Shown: one piece after another, positions 51,686-59,947 of the stretch
How the letters are laid out: every line of letters begins with the position of its first letter
How positions within the stretch are numbered: position 1 is the first letter of the stretch
Program-made: the position numbers and the translations under genes
DNA from: CAZIUL01 sp964542475
GTDB lineage: Bacteria; Planctomycetota; B15-G4; CAYZWU01
Assembly: GCA_964542475.1 (NCBI GenBank)
Contig: CAZIUL010000024.1
Coordinates: forward strand, 1 to 64,000
Reading direction: 5' to 3'
DNA length: 64,000 nt
Notes under the pieces: model-generated
What the model saw: only the letters and a program-made list of their open reading frames with translations
Told to the model about the DNA's origin: nothing
Databases searched by the model: none

Positions 51686-53766
51686 CGCGGCATCACCCTG
51701 AGCCGGGCGTCAACCGCAACAGGCGCCTCGCCCGCTGGATGCGTGAACACCGGGTTCAGGTCGATCTCCTCGATCGCCGGGAAGTCAGCGGCAAGCCTTG
51801 ACAGGCGTACCATCATGTCACAAAGCGCGTCCATGTCGATCGAGGACATTCCCCTCGTTCCAGCCAGGATCGGCAGCCCCTTGATCGACTCGATCATCTC
51901 CATGGCCTCGCCCTTGGCAAGCGGTGCCAGCCTGAACGCCACGTCTTTCATGGCCTCCACGAAGATGCCCCCGAGACCGAACATGATCAGCGGGTCAAGC
52001 CCCTCCTGAGCCTTTGTGCCGAGGATCACCTCGCGGCCTTCCTTTTTCTGCGCCTGCACCACGAAACCGACATCATCACCCTTGAACCTGCTGCCGAGAT
52101 CCTCGAACGCGCTCTCCAGCGCTGAAGGATCGCCCAGGTTCAGCACAACACCGCCCTCGTCCGATTTGTGCACCACGCTCGTTGCATCCACCTTGAGCAC
52201 GCACGGAAAGCCCACCTCGTCCGCCGCGGCTTTCAGGTCAGCGGCGTTCTTCACAGCCCTGGTTGCCGAGCAGTTTATGCCGTAGCTTTCAAGTATCGCA
52301 AAAACATCGGCCTGGGGCAGGTAGGTGTCCTTGCCCTCGAACTTACCGAGGATAGAAGCCGCCCCTTCCCGGTCATATTCGATTTCGGGCGGAACCTCCT
52401 GCTTCCTTGCCTTGACCTTACCGTAGCGTGCCATTGCAAGCAGAGCCCTTCCCCCGTCCTCCGGAAAATCGTAGACCGGTGTGCCGCTCCCGCGGATGGC
52501 ATCCATGAGCCCGTACCACTTCTCGATGGTCATGACAACCGACACCACCGGCTTGCTCGCCACATCGCCGGCTTTTTTAAGGCTTTCGGCGATCCCCTTA
52601 AGGTCCACGAACGGAGCCGTGATGAAGTTCACCAGCACCATGTCCACGTTGGGATCCTTGAAAAGCGTTTCCACTGTCAAGCCGTAGTGTTCCGGGGTTG
52701 CGGTTGCTACCACGTCCACCGGGTTTTTCACTGTGGCTTCCGGGTGGAGGTTCTCGCGCAGATAGTCCTTTGTCTCGTCCTTCAGCTCGGCCAGCTCGAG
52801 CCCCCCGAGGATAGCCTCGTCGAGCGCGAGGATCCCGGGCCCGCCGGTGTTGGTCACGATCGCGACCTTGTTCCCCTCGGGCACGGGCTGGTTCGCGAAC
52901 GCGATCGCCGCCTTGGTCATATCGTCCTGGTTAAGGAAGCGAAGCACCCCGGCCTTTTCGAACATGGCGTCAGCCATTGTGTCCTGGTCCATGAGAGAGC
53001 CGGTGTGCGACGAGACAGCCACAGCGCCCTCGGCGGTGCGCCCCGCCTTGATCGCGAGCACCGGTTTTTTCGGTGTGATCCTTCGCGCAACATCAAGAAA
53101 GCCCTGCGGGTCCTTGAACGTCTCGACCTGGAGCATTATCACCTTGCACCCGTCATCCTCGCCGTAGTACTGGAGAATCTCGTTCATGCTCACGTCGCAC
53201 TCGTTGCCAAAGCTCGCGTACATGCGAAGCCCCATCCCCAGCTTGTGGAGCGGGATCTTCAGGACTTCGCCCACCCCGCCTGACTGCGCCACGATGGACA
53301 CGCTTCCCGGGGTCATGGGCACAAAGGTGAAGTTCGCGTACAGGGAGATTTCGGGATCGGAGTTCTGCACCCCCTGGGAGTTCGGGCCGTAAACACGGAC
53401 TCCGTATTTACACGCGATCTCAACCATTTCGCGTTCGAGCGCCGCGCCTTCCTCGCCCATCTCCTTGAACCCGGCCGTGTGAACGATGGCGAACTTGACG
53501 CCTTTCTTTCCGCACTCCTCCATCACCCGGGGCACTAACGTGTTCCTGATGGAGATGTTTACCAGGTCAACCTCGTCGGGGATTTCGAGAATCGATTTGT
53601 ATGCCTTGAAGCTTCTTACCTGGCTCTGCTTGGGGTTGATCGGAAAAATCGGCCCGCGAAAACCGTGGTCCACCAGGTTCTGTATCACGATGTGACCTAT
53701 CGAGAGCGGATTGTTCGATGCGCCCACGATCGCCACTGACCTTGGTTTGAAAAGTGCGTCCAACAT
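51682..53766 (-). CDS. ADP-forming acyl-CoA synthetase (acetate-CoA ligase family, fused)
   Basis: 694 residues from ATG 53766 behind AAAGGAG. Domains: CoA-binding Rossmann (FKPRSVAIVGASNNPLSIGH, about 1-130), ligase-CoA flavodoxin-like domains (SVSIVAQSGGVGEVL, KAGRTAEGAVAVSSHTGSLM, about 145-450), then a C-terminal ATP-grasp (LESYGINCSATRAVKNAADL, GFPCVLKVDATSVVHKSDEG, about 480-690). The His of SSHTGSL is the likely phosphohistidine. Alpha and beta parts are fused in one chain. It converts a carboxylate, ATP and CoA to acyl-CoA and ADP, or the reverse to save energy. With the coupled symporter it is the likely entry step. Confidence 0.92.
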   Translation of the reverse strand: MLDALFKPRSVAIVGASNNPLSIGHIVIQNLVDHGFRGPIFPINPKQSQVRSFKAYKSILEIPDEVDLVNISIRNTLVPRVMEECGKKGVKFAIVHTAGFKEMGEEGAALEREMVEIACKYGVRVYGPNSQGVQNSDPEISLYANFTFVPMTPGSVSIVAQSGGVGEVLKIPLHKLGMGLRMYASFGNECDVSMNEILQYYGEDDGCKVIMLQVETFKDPQGFLDVARRITPKKPVLAIKAGRTAEGAVAVSSHTGSLMDQDTMADAMFEKAGVLRFLNQDDMTKAAIAFANQPVPEGNKVAIVTNTGGPGILALDEAILGGLELAELKDETKDYLRENLHPEATVKNPVDVVATATPEHYGLTVETLFKDPNVDMVLVNFITAPFVDLKGIAESLKKAGDVASKPVVSVVMTIEKWYGLMDAIRGSGTPVYDFPEDGGRALLAMARYGKVKARKQEVPPEIEYDREGAASILGKFEGKDTYLPQADVFAILESYGINCSATRAVKNAADLKAAADEVGFPCVLKVDATSVVHKSDEGGVVLNLGDPSALESAFEDLGSRFKGDDVGFVVQAQKKEGREVILGTKAQEGLDPLIMFGLGGIFVEAMKDVAFRLAPLAKGEAMEMIESIKGLPILAGTRGMSSIDMDALCDMMVRLSRLAADFPAIEEIDLNPVFTHPAGEAPVAVDARLRVMPR

Positions 53767-53779
53767 TTCTTGGCTCCTT

Positions 53780-54676
53780 TCACCTTCTCTTGTCTTGTGC
53801 CTTTCCGTTCTTTCCGTCCGCCTCATCTTCTTTTGCAATCAGCGCGGCCCCGAAGGCGCCTGTGAACTGGGGATGCGGGGGTACGCACACATCACGTCTC
53901 AGCGCCTCTTCAAGCGTCTCCCTCAGAAAGGGGTTGTATTGGACCACTCCGCCGGTGAGGGTCACGTCCCCTTCGAACCGGTCCATTTCCACGATCCTGT
54001 TCACCACCGACCGGAACGCGCCCAGTATGATGTTCTCCACGCGCTCGCCCTTTCTGAGATGCGCGAGTATCTCGGTCTTCGCAAAAACCGTGCAAAAGCT
54101 GCCGAGGGTAAAGCTCTTGTCCGCGCCGCGCGCGAGCGTGTCGAGCTCATCGATCGAAAGGTCCAGGCGAGTGGCGATCTCCTCCAGAAAAGCGCCTGTT
54201 CCCGCGGCACACTTGCGGTTCATCTTGAAATCGATCCTGTTGCCGGAGGTGTCGAGCCTGATCACCTTGCTGTCCTGGCCGCCGATGTCCACGATCACCT
54301 GGCTCGATGGATGGCTCTCGAAACAGCCCCGACCGTGGCACGTGATCTCGGTGACCCTGCTGTCCGCGAAGTCCACGTTACCCCTGCCGTAGCCGGTTGC
54401 AACGCTTGACGCGGGGTAGCTGCCGGGAGGCAGGCCGGCTTCTGCCAGGGCTGCCTTCAGGCACTCTTTTGCCGTGGCAAGGTAGTCGACTCCGGATTTT
54501 CGCACGCACCGGGAAAGCGCGGCACCGCTTTTGTCGACAAGCACGACCTTGGTGGCTGAGGCCCCAACATCAACACCGCAGAAAACCGGGCTCGAACCTG
54601 CCGGGCTGTGCCCTGCCCCGGCCGGGCGTGCGGATGTCTCATTTTCCTGCTTCTTTTGCTTCTGCTTTTTCTTCAA
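53780..54676 (-). CDS. BadF/BadG/HgdC-type ATPase activator (reductase component)
   Basis: 298 residues from a TTG start (AAAGG upstream) and a basic N-terminal tail of 25 residues. ASKHA ATPase fold: CGVDVGASATKVVLVDKSGA, VIVDIGGQDSKVIRLD, GGVVQYNPFL, and a C-terminal FTGAFGAALIAKE. The two cysteines that ligate the shared [4Fe-4S] cluster are Cys156 (NRKCAAGTG) and Cys195 (GSFCTVFAKTE), 39 residues apart as Cys127/Cys166 of HgdC. Two chains bind one cluster and drive an electron to very low potential by ATP hydrolysis. It feeds the protein encoded just upstream. Confidence 0.94.
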   Translation of the reverse strand: MKKKQKQKKQENETSARPAGAGHSPAGSSPVFCGVDVGASATKVVLVDKSGAALSRCVRKSGVDYLATAKECLKAALAEAGLPPGSYPASSVATGYGRGNVDFADSRVTEITCHGRGCFESHPSSQVIVDIGGQDSKVIRLDTSGNRIDFKMNRKCAAGTGAFLEEIATRLDLSIDELDTLARGADKSFTLGSFCTVFAKTEILAHLRKGERVENIILGAFRSVVNRIVEMDRFEGDVTLTGGVVQYNPFLRETLEEALRRDVCVPPHPQFTGAFGAALIAKEDEADGKNGKAQDKRR

Positions 54677-54697
54677 GCCGTGCCTGCCTTTGATCGC

Positions 54698-55936
54698 CTA
54701 CTTGCTGATCTGCTCCACGAACGCCTCGATGTTCGTGCGGGACTGTTCCTCGGAGTAACATCGCAGGTCGTTCAGGTCGCCGTTAATAACAAGGGTCGGG
54801 ATGGCGAGCTTGCTGCGCAGCCTGTCGTGCATCCCGTAGCGGCAGTTGGAGTTGTTCGGGCATGTTTTCGAGTCGTGGAACAGGATTCCGTTCACCTTGT
54901 AGTCCCTGACCATGCTCTCGAGGTAGCTCTCCTTGAACTCCTCGGAGCGCGTGATGAAAAGCTCGGTGTAGGCCTTTGCCATGCCGCGGAACGGATCGCC
55001 GGGATCAAGCGCCTCGAAAATCCACGAGTTGCAGTATGTGGACGCTACAACGCACGAGTTCAGCCCCATGAAAAGCTCGGCGTGCTCCCTGAGCTTGCCC
55101 CAGATCGGCATTCCCTCCCAGTAGAACCGGTAGCGCTCGCCGTCCACTGCCGCCACCTCGTCCTTGACGCGCTCCTCGAGCTCGGGCACGAGCGCCTCGT
55201 AGTATTCGATGGCGCGCTCATCCCCGCGCAGAACCACTGCCGGGCCCATGTGGATCGTGGCATCGAAAAAGGTGAAGGGCGATGGAAGCGCGGCAGCGGT
55301 CCTCAAGGCCCTTTTCCACAGCTCGGTTGTTTTCCTGGAAAGGGAGACCACGCGTTCGAGCTCGGGCGTGTCAAGCGGGTGACCCGCCACCTTTTCCAGA
55401 ACCGGCACCAGCGCCTCGTGCTGGGCCGTTACGTAGACGAGGAGATCTTCGGTCAGGTCGCCCACCCCTCTCGGGGTGTCGATCCCGAGTACAGGCACGT
55501 TGAACTCGCGCCTGTAGAACTCGAGCCAGTCCTTCACATCCCTGCACTGGTTCGTGTTGTAGACAAGCACATCAGGTTTGGGCACACCATCCATGCCGAA
55601 CGCCTTGGAAAGCGGTGTCTGCTTTTTGATGTACGAGCCCACGTCGCTGGTCAGGTAGGAACAGATTTCCGGGGAGTAGCCGACAGCGTTGGCAGCCGGG
55701 ATCAGGTCCATGGCCGCGCGCGTGGCTCCCAGAAGGGCGCCGTGGTTCTCCGGAAAGTAAACCAGGAATCCGAACGCTCGCAAAAGCTCGGCCGGACCCA
55801 CGCTCGTGCACCATGCCACCTTTGGGGAGCCTGCCTTGGACGCGTCATCCAGCTCCTTGAAGTAGCCGGCCATGATTTTGCGCATCAAACCAGCGGCCTT
55901 TATCTTCTTGATGCCTGGTTTCTTCTCGTCGGACAT
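54698..55936 (-). CDS. 2-hydroxyacyl-CoA dehydratase / double-cubane family reductase subunit
   Basis: 412 residues from ATG 55936; the open frame continues upstream but that part is antisense to another gene. Family HgdB/BcrB/DCCP: AWCTSVGPAELLRAFGFLVY, FPENHGALLGATRAAMDLIP, YNTNQCRDVKDWLEFYRREF, VPVLGIDTPRGVGDLTEDLL, GLNSCVVASTYCNSWIFEAL, HDSKTCPNNSNCRYGMHDRL and NGDLNDLRCYSEEQ. Eight cysteines (43, 92, 131, 295, 302, 359, 365, 393) exceed the three needed for one [4Fe-4S] cluster. Relatives reduce benzoyl-CoA, dehydrate 2-hydroxyacyl-CoAs, or carry an [8Fe-9S] double cubane. Only one such subunit gene is present. It is the first gene of the catabolic block. Confidence 0.92.
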   Translation of the reverse strand: MSDEKKPGIKKIKAAGLMRKIMAGYFKELDDASKAGSPKVAWCTSVGPAELLRAFGFLVYFPENHGALLGATRAAMDLIPAANAVGYSPEICSYLTSDVGSYIKKQTPLSKAFGMDGVPKPDVLVYNTNQCRDVKDWLEFYRREFNVPVLGIDTPRGVGDLTEDLLVYVTAQHEALVPVLEKVAGHPLDTPELERVVSLSRKTTELWKRALRTAAALPSPFTFFDATIHMGPAVVLRGDERAIEYYEALVPELEERVKDEVAAVDGERYRFYWEGMPIWGKLREHAELFMGLNSCVVASTYCNSWIFEALDPGDPFRGMAKAYTELFITRSEEFKESYLESMVRDYKVNGILFHDSKTCPNNSNCRYGMHDRLRSKLAIPTLVINGDLNDLRCYSEEQSRTNIEAFVEQISK

Positions 55937-55994
55937 GATATGTTTCTCCAAGAAGGGCCATCGAAACACCGCCAAAGACGGGCAGAGAGCAATT

Positions 55995-56022
55995 ATTGTA
56001 GATGACCGCAAAGTCATGTCCA
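55995..56022 (-). promoter_or_regulatory. Promoter with overlapping inverted repeat, head of catabolic block
   Basis: On the minus strand TGGACA (56017-56022) and TACAAT (55995-56000) have a 16-base spacer, each one base off consensus. Between and touching them is ATGAC-N6-GTCAT (56002-56017), a likely operator half-site pair. It lies about 60 bases before the first gene of the block, in the 127-base divergent spacer. Confidence 0.45.
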
Positions 56023-56063
56023 GAAAATAGGCTGCTGTCAGCGCTTGAAAAAGGAAATCAAAC

Positions 56064-56531
56064 ATGCGGATCGACAAGCTGAATGTCACGGTTACGGAAC
56101 AGGAGCTTAACGACTTGATAAAAAAACATCTTCTAGAGGACCTCCCCGTGTCGGACCTGTCGATCGCTTTTACGGACGGTTTCATCGAGCTTTCCGGGAC
56201 TATCAAAAAGATTTTCACCATTCCATTCACCGCCTGGATAAAACCATCCGCCGATGGATCGAGATTGAACCTGGAGCTGGAAAAGCTCGACGCGGCAGGC
56301 CCGCTCGGAAACCAGCTCAGGGGCACACTGATGAACATGATCATCGAGAAGATACCTCCCGAGCTCGAGGCCACGGGCTCCTTCAACATGCTGCATCTCG
56401 ACCTGGGCAAGCTGCTGTCATCCAAGGGAATCGTCGGCAATATCCACCTGGACGTCATCGAGGCCATGGCCGGCCGCCTGAAAATCGAAACGTCCGGAAC
56501 CATAACCGCGTTTAAAAAGGAGAGCGCCTGA
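56064..56531 (+). CDS. Small hypothetical protein, DUF2993/LmeA-like
   Basis: 155 residues without signal peptide or membrane span. It alternates short amphipathic strands (DLSIAFTDGFIELSGTIKKI, SRLNLELEKLDAAGP, LKIETSGTITAF) with a helix near the start (TVTEQELNDLIKKHLLEDLP), as in DUF2993-type lipid-binding proteins. Function unknown. It overlaps the nitroreductase start (TGATG) and is divergent from the catabolic block. Confidence 0.65.
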   Translation: MRIDKLNVTVTEQELNDLIKKHLLEDLPVSDLSIAFTDGFIELSGTIKKIFTIPFTAWIKPSADGSRLNLELEKLDAAGPLGNQLRGTLMNMIIEKIPPELEATGSFNMLHLDLGKLLSSKGIVGNIHLDVIEAMAGRLKIETSGTITAFKKESA

Positions 56532-57085
56532 TGTTCCATGCACTCATCCGGAAAAGGCGAAGCATCCGTGAGTTTCGTGAAAAACCTGTGGAGAAGGAAA
56601 AGATCGACCTGCTGGTGGAAGCCGCGCTCAGGTCGCCGTCATCGAGGAGCTTCAATCCCTGGGAGTTAGTGGTTGTCACGGACAAGGCTGTTCTGGAGAA
56701 GCTCTCCCGATCCAAGCCGCACGGATCTTCCTTTCTGAAGGATGCCGCGCTCGGGATCGTTGTGCTCGGGAGCAGCGCAAAATCAGATGTGTGGGTGGAG
56801 GACTGCTCCATCGCATCGATCTTCATCCAGCTCGCGGCGGAATCGATGGGCCTTGGAAGCTGCTGGATCCAGGTAAGGAAACGCAGACACGACGCATCGC
56901 TCTCCGCGGACGACTACATCTCCGGGCTTCTGGATATCCCGCCCGGTCTCGAAGTGGAATCGATCATCGCAATAGGTTATGCTGTTGAGGCGAAGCAGCC
57001 ACACAAGAGCGAAGAGCTGCAGTACGAGAAAGCGCATCTCGGATCGTACAAAAAGGCCTATCATGGTCCGCTGAAAAAAGGATGA
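56531..57085 (+). CDS. Nitroreductase-family FMN oxidoreductase
   Basis: 184 residues. Typical N-terminus LIRKRRSIREFREKPVEKEK (the R-R-S-x-R FMN phosphate site), AALRSPSSRSFNPWELVVVT (FMN/substrate), and ESMGLGSCWIQVRKRRHDAS followed by GYAVEAKQPHK. Two-electron reduction of quinones, nitro compounds or similar with NAD(P)H is the family activity; the physiological substrate is unknown. It is translationally coupled to the preceding small protein. Confidence 0.88.
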   Translation: MFHALIRKRRSIREFREKPVEKEKIDLLVEAALRSPSSRSFNPWELVVVTDKAVLEKLSRSKPHGSSFLKDAALGIVVLGSSAKSDVWVEDCSIASIFIQLAAESMGLGSCWIQVRKRRHDASLSADDYISGLLDIPPGLEVESIIAIGYAVEAKQPHKSEELQYEKAHLGSYKKAYHGPLKKG

Positions 57086-57128
57086 ACCACCCGGGTATCT
57101 CGAAATTTTTAACGGAGGATAAAAACAA

Positions 57129-57491
57129 ATGCCCACACTGATAGAAAAACCTTCCATAATCCGCGCCGCAGGAAACGCTCCCAAGATCATCGAGGAGCAC
57201 ATCGGCCGGGTCAACTCGGAGACCAGCGCTTTGAGCATTGCCAGAATGCAGAGCCCGAGCGGGTGGGAAGAGCCGGGGCAGACCCCTGAGTTCGACGAGT
57301 ACACCACCATCTTGAGCGGCATGCTCAGAATCGAGTTCAAGGGGGGACAGATCGACGCGAAAGCCGGCCAGACCGTTATCACGCATCGCGGCGAATGGGT
57401 GCGTTACAGCTCTCCAGGCCCGGAAGGCGCCGAATACATTGCCGTGTGCGTGCCCGCGTTTTCGCCGGACATTGTGCACAGAGATGAATGA
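57129..57491 (+). CDS. Cupin-domain protein
   Basis: 120 residues with a single cupin barrel. Motif 1 resembles G-W-x-E-P-G-x-x-x-E-F-D-E-Y (SGWEEPGQTPEFDEYTTILS), with acidic residues in place of the usual His pair. Motif 2 is KAGQTVITHRGEWVRYSSPG with one His. It may bind a metal weakly or act as a small-molecule sensor. GGAGG precedes the ATG. It lies between the nitroreductase gene and mtnP on the same strand. Confidence 0.8.
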   Translation: MPTLIEKPSIIRAAGNAPKIIEEHIGRVNSETSALSIARMQSPSGWEEPGQTPEFDEYTTILSGMLRIEFKGGQIDAKAGQTVITHRGEWVRYSSPGPEGAEYIAVCVPAFSPDIVHRDE

Positions 57492-57554
57492 AGCTGACCG
57501 CGGGTAGACCGCGTTGGAAAAACGCATATCGAATAACGAACACGGAGAAGCAGC

Positions 57555-58418
57555 ATGAGCAAGGCATCGATCGGAGTCATCGGGGGGAGCGGGCTGTACG
57601 AGATCAAGGGCATGAAGGTTGTGGATGAGGTCAAGCCGGACACGCCGTGGGGCGAGCCGTCCGACTCGATCGTGATCGGCGAGCTTTCGGGTGTGCGCAT
57701 GGCGTTCCTGCCAAGGCACGGCCGCGGACACCGCACCCTTCCCTCAGAGATCAACTCAAGGGCCAACATCTGCGCGTTGAAAACACTCGGCGTCGAAAAG
57801 ATCGTTGCGTTTTCCGCGGTGGGCAGCCTGAAGGAAGAGCTCGCGCCTCTCGCGTTCGCGGTTCCGGACCAGGTGATCGACCGGACGCGGCAGCGGCCTT
57901 CCACCTTTTTCGGAGAAGGGGTGGTTGGGCACGTCGCTTTCGCCGACCCGTTCTGCAACGACCTCGGGGGGATCGTTTACGAAGAGATCAAGAAGCTCGG
58001 CCTCGATGTGCACAGGAGGGAAACCGTCATCTGCATGGAAGGGCCGCTCTTTTCCACGCGGGCGGAAAGCAACCTGTACCGTTCATGGGGCGCCGGCCTT
58101 ATCAACATGTCCGCACTTCCCGAATCAAAGCTGGCGCGGGAGGCGGAGATCTGCTACGCGCTTGTGTGCATGGTCACGGATTACGACTGCTGGAAGGAAG
58201 AGGAGTCCGACGTTGACATCCGGATGGTGATCGAGAACCTCACAAAGAACGCTGAGAACGCGAAGAAGCTCCTTCAATCAGCAGCAAAAAGAATTGAATC
58301 CGGGGTTACAAAGTGCTCGTGCAGGGAAGCGGCCAAGCATGCAATCATCACGGCGGAAGAGGTCCGCGATCCGGAAACAGCGGTAAAGCTCAAGGTGCTA
58401 CTGCCGGAGTATTTTTGA
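57555..58418 (+). CDS. mtnP: S-methyl-5'-thioadenosine phosphorylase
   Basis: 287 residues. It splits methylthioadenosine with phosphate in the methionine salvage pathway. Motifs: IGVIGGSGLYEIKGM, FLPRHGRGHRTLPSEINSRA, VAFSAVGSLKEELAP, VICMEGPLFSTRAESNLYRS and INMSALPESKLAREAEICYA with the base-binding Asp in VTDYDCWKEEE. The loop Asn-Met-Ser (rather than Asn-Met-Thr) is a small deviation. No other salvage genes are next to it. It converges with tyrS. Confidence 0.94.
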   Translation: MSKASIGVIGGSGLYEIKGMKVVDEVKPDTPWGEPSDSIVIGELSGVRMAFLPRHGRGHRTLPSEINSRANICALKTLGVEKIVAFSAVGSLKEELAPLAFAVPDQVIDRTRQRPSTFFGEGVVGHVAFADPFCNDLGGIVYEEIKKLGLDVHRRETVICMEGPLFSTRAESNLYRSWGAGLINMSALPESKLAREAEICYALVCMVTDYDCWKEEESDVDIRMVIENLTKNAENAKKLLQSAAKRIESGVTKCSCREAAKHAIITAEEVRDPETAVKLKVLLPEYF

Positions 58419-58469
58419 GGTTTTTGAAGCTAATCAGCGTTCGCGGACAGGCAAATACAACCCCGGCCG

Positions 58470-58497
58470 GTAAGGGTGGTTCGCGAACCGCCTTTAC
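58470..58497. terminator. Hairpin between mtnP and tyrS
   Basis: The perfect palindrome GGTTCGCGAACC is extended by outer arms GTAAGG and CCTTTAC. It lies between two convergent genes and includes the tyrS stop codon, so it may terminate from both sides. There is no T tract. Confidence 0.5.
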
Positions 58498-59726
58498 GAC
58501 CGCACCTTCACGCGCACATACCGCTTTTTACCGGCCCGCAGCATCAAAACCCCCTCGTCATCAAGCATGGAAGAGGTAACCAGGTGCTCGATATCCGGAA
58601 CCTTCTCATTGTTGACCGAGGCGCCGCCCTGCTTGATCAGCCTGCGTGCCTCGCTCTTCGATGCCGAGAGCCCGGTGTCCATGAAAAGCCGCACGACCGG
58701 TATCCCCTCATCGAGCGCTTTCCGGTCCAGGTGGTGAACCGGAACACCGTCCGCCTTGCCGTCCCCCGCGAAAGCTGACTCCGCCGCCTCTTTTGCGCGC
58801 TCCGCCTCTTCCTTTCCGTGCGTGATCGCGGTTGCTTCATACGCGAGCGCCTGCTTCGCCTTGCGGATGTCAGCCCCTTCGAGCGAGCCGAGCCGCTCGA
58901 CCTCTTCCATGGGCAGAAATGTGAAGTAGCCCAGAAACCGCTTCACATCCCTGTCATCGATGTTGATCCAGTACTGGTAAAAGTCGTACGGGGAGGTGTG
59001 CTCTTGGTCGAGCCATATTGCACCAGCCACGGTCTTGCCCATCTTCACCCCGGAAGCTGTCTCGACCAGCGGATAGGTCATGCCGTGTGCCTGCGCCGCT
59101 TCGATCCTGCGGATCAGGTCAGTGCCCGAGACAATGTTTCCCCACTGGTCATCCCCGCCCATCTGCAGCTTGCATCCGTGCTTCCGGAAAAGCACCAGGA
59201 AATCGTAGGCCTGGAGGATCTGGTAGTTGAACTCCAGGAAGGAGAGCCCTGTTTCCATGCGGATCTTGTACGATTCGAACGAGAGCATGCGGTTCACGCT
59301 GAAGTGCTTTCCTACGTTGCGCAAAAACTCGATGTAGTTCAGCCCCAGGATCCATTCCGCATTGTTCTCGATGAGCGAGGCGCCCGAATCAAAGTCCAGG
59401 TAGGAGCTGAGCTGCTTCCTTATTGAGCCTGTCTGCTCCTCGATGGTACCCTCGTCCAGCATCTTTCTCAGCTCGGTCTTTCCGCTTGGATCCCCCACCA
59501 TGACCGTGCCTCCGCCGACAACCGCGATGGGCCTGTGTCCGGCCCGCTCCAGGTGCACGAGAGGCATGATGGTGAGCAGGTTGCCGATGTGGAGGCTTTG
59601 CGCGGTGGGGTCGTACCCTGTGTAGGCTGTCACCCTCTCCGCCTCGAACAATCCGCGCACCGCTCCCTCGTCAGTGACCTGACTGAAAAAGCCCCGCTCT
59701 TTTAGTGTGTCATAAATGTTTGTCAT
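58494..59726 (-). CDS. tyrS: Tyrosyl-tRNA synthetase
   Basis: 410 residues from ATG 59726 (AGGA eight bases upstream); an ATG three codons earlier is worse placed. Class I signature is YTGYDPTAQSLHIGNLLTIM (H-I-G-N form) and the second signature is ASGVKMGKTVAGAIW (K-M-G-K-T form). QMGGDDQWGNIVSGTDLIRR carries the tyrosine/anticodon-related DQWGN motif. The C-terminal S4-like RNA-binding domain starts about residue 345 (GLSASKSEARRLIKQGGASV). All expected domains are intact. Confidence 0.97.
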   Translation of the reverse strand: MTNIYDTLKERGFFSQVTDEGAVRGLFEAERVTAYTGYDPTAQSLHIGNLLTIMPLVHLERAGHRPIAVVGGGTVMVGDPSGKTELRKMLDEGTIEEQTGSIRKQLSSYLDFDSGASLIENNAEWILGLNYIEFLRNVGKHFSVNRMLSFESYKIRMETGLSFLEFNYQILQAYDFLVLFRKHGCKLQMGGDDQWGNIVSGTDLIRRIEAAQAHGMTYPLVETASGVKMGKTVAGAIWLDQEHTSPYDFYQYWINIDDRDVKRFLGYFTFLPMEEVERLGSLEGADIRKAKQALAYEATAITHGKEEAERAKEAAESAFAGDGKADGVPVHHLDRKALDEGIPVVRLFMDTGLSASKSEARRLIKQGGASVNNEKVPDIEHLVTSSMLDDEGVLMLRAGKKRYVRVKVRS

Positions 59727-59889
59727 TTCCGTCATCCTGATGTTTTGATCATTATTCCATATTTTTGATATAATAACCCTCGTCGGATGAAAATACAGCT
59801 TGCATCATGTTTTACCGTGTTGAAAACCTGTTATAAAAAAACGGTAATGATCTAAGGAGTATCACTTTTACCCAAAGAACCCGGCTTTC

Positions 59890-59903
59890 AAGCTATTTAG
59901 CTT
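59890..59903. promoter_or_regulatory. Palindrome upstream of the CsgG-like operon
   Basis: AAGCTATTTAGCTT, six-base arms around two T, 45 bases before the first operon gene in the 212-base divergent spacer (59736-59947). It may be an operator or a small hairpin; a TATAAA lies about 60 bases further upstream without a convincing -35. Confidence 0.3.
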
Positions 59904-59947
59904 AACCAGGCCGCTGCCGGGCTTCGAAACGAAAGGAGGGAAAAGCC

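Noticed and set aside
53780..55936. Complete class I benzoyl-CoA reductase (BcrABCD)
   Set aside because: Only one activator-type and one HgdB/BcrB-type gene are present; BcrC and a second ATPase are missing from the window.
55937..56539. N-terminal extension of the HgdB/BcrB-like protein by ~200 residues
   Set aside because: The extension is antisense to the DUF2993-like gene and lacks any family similarity; the family start matches ATG 55936.
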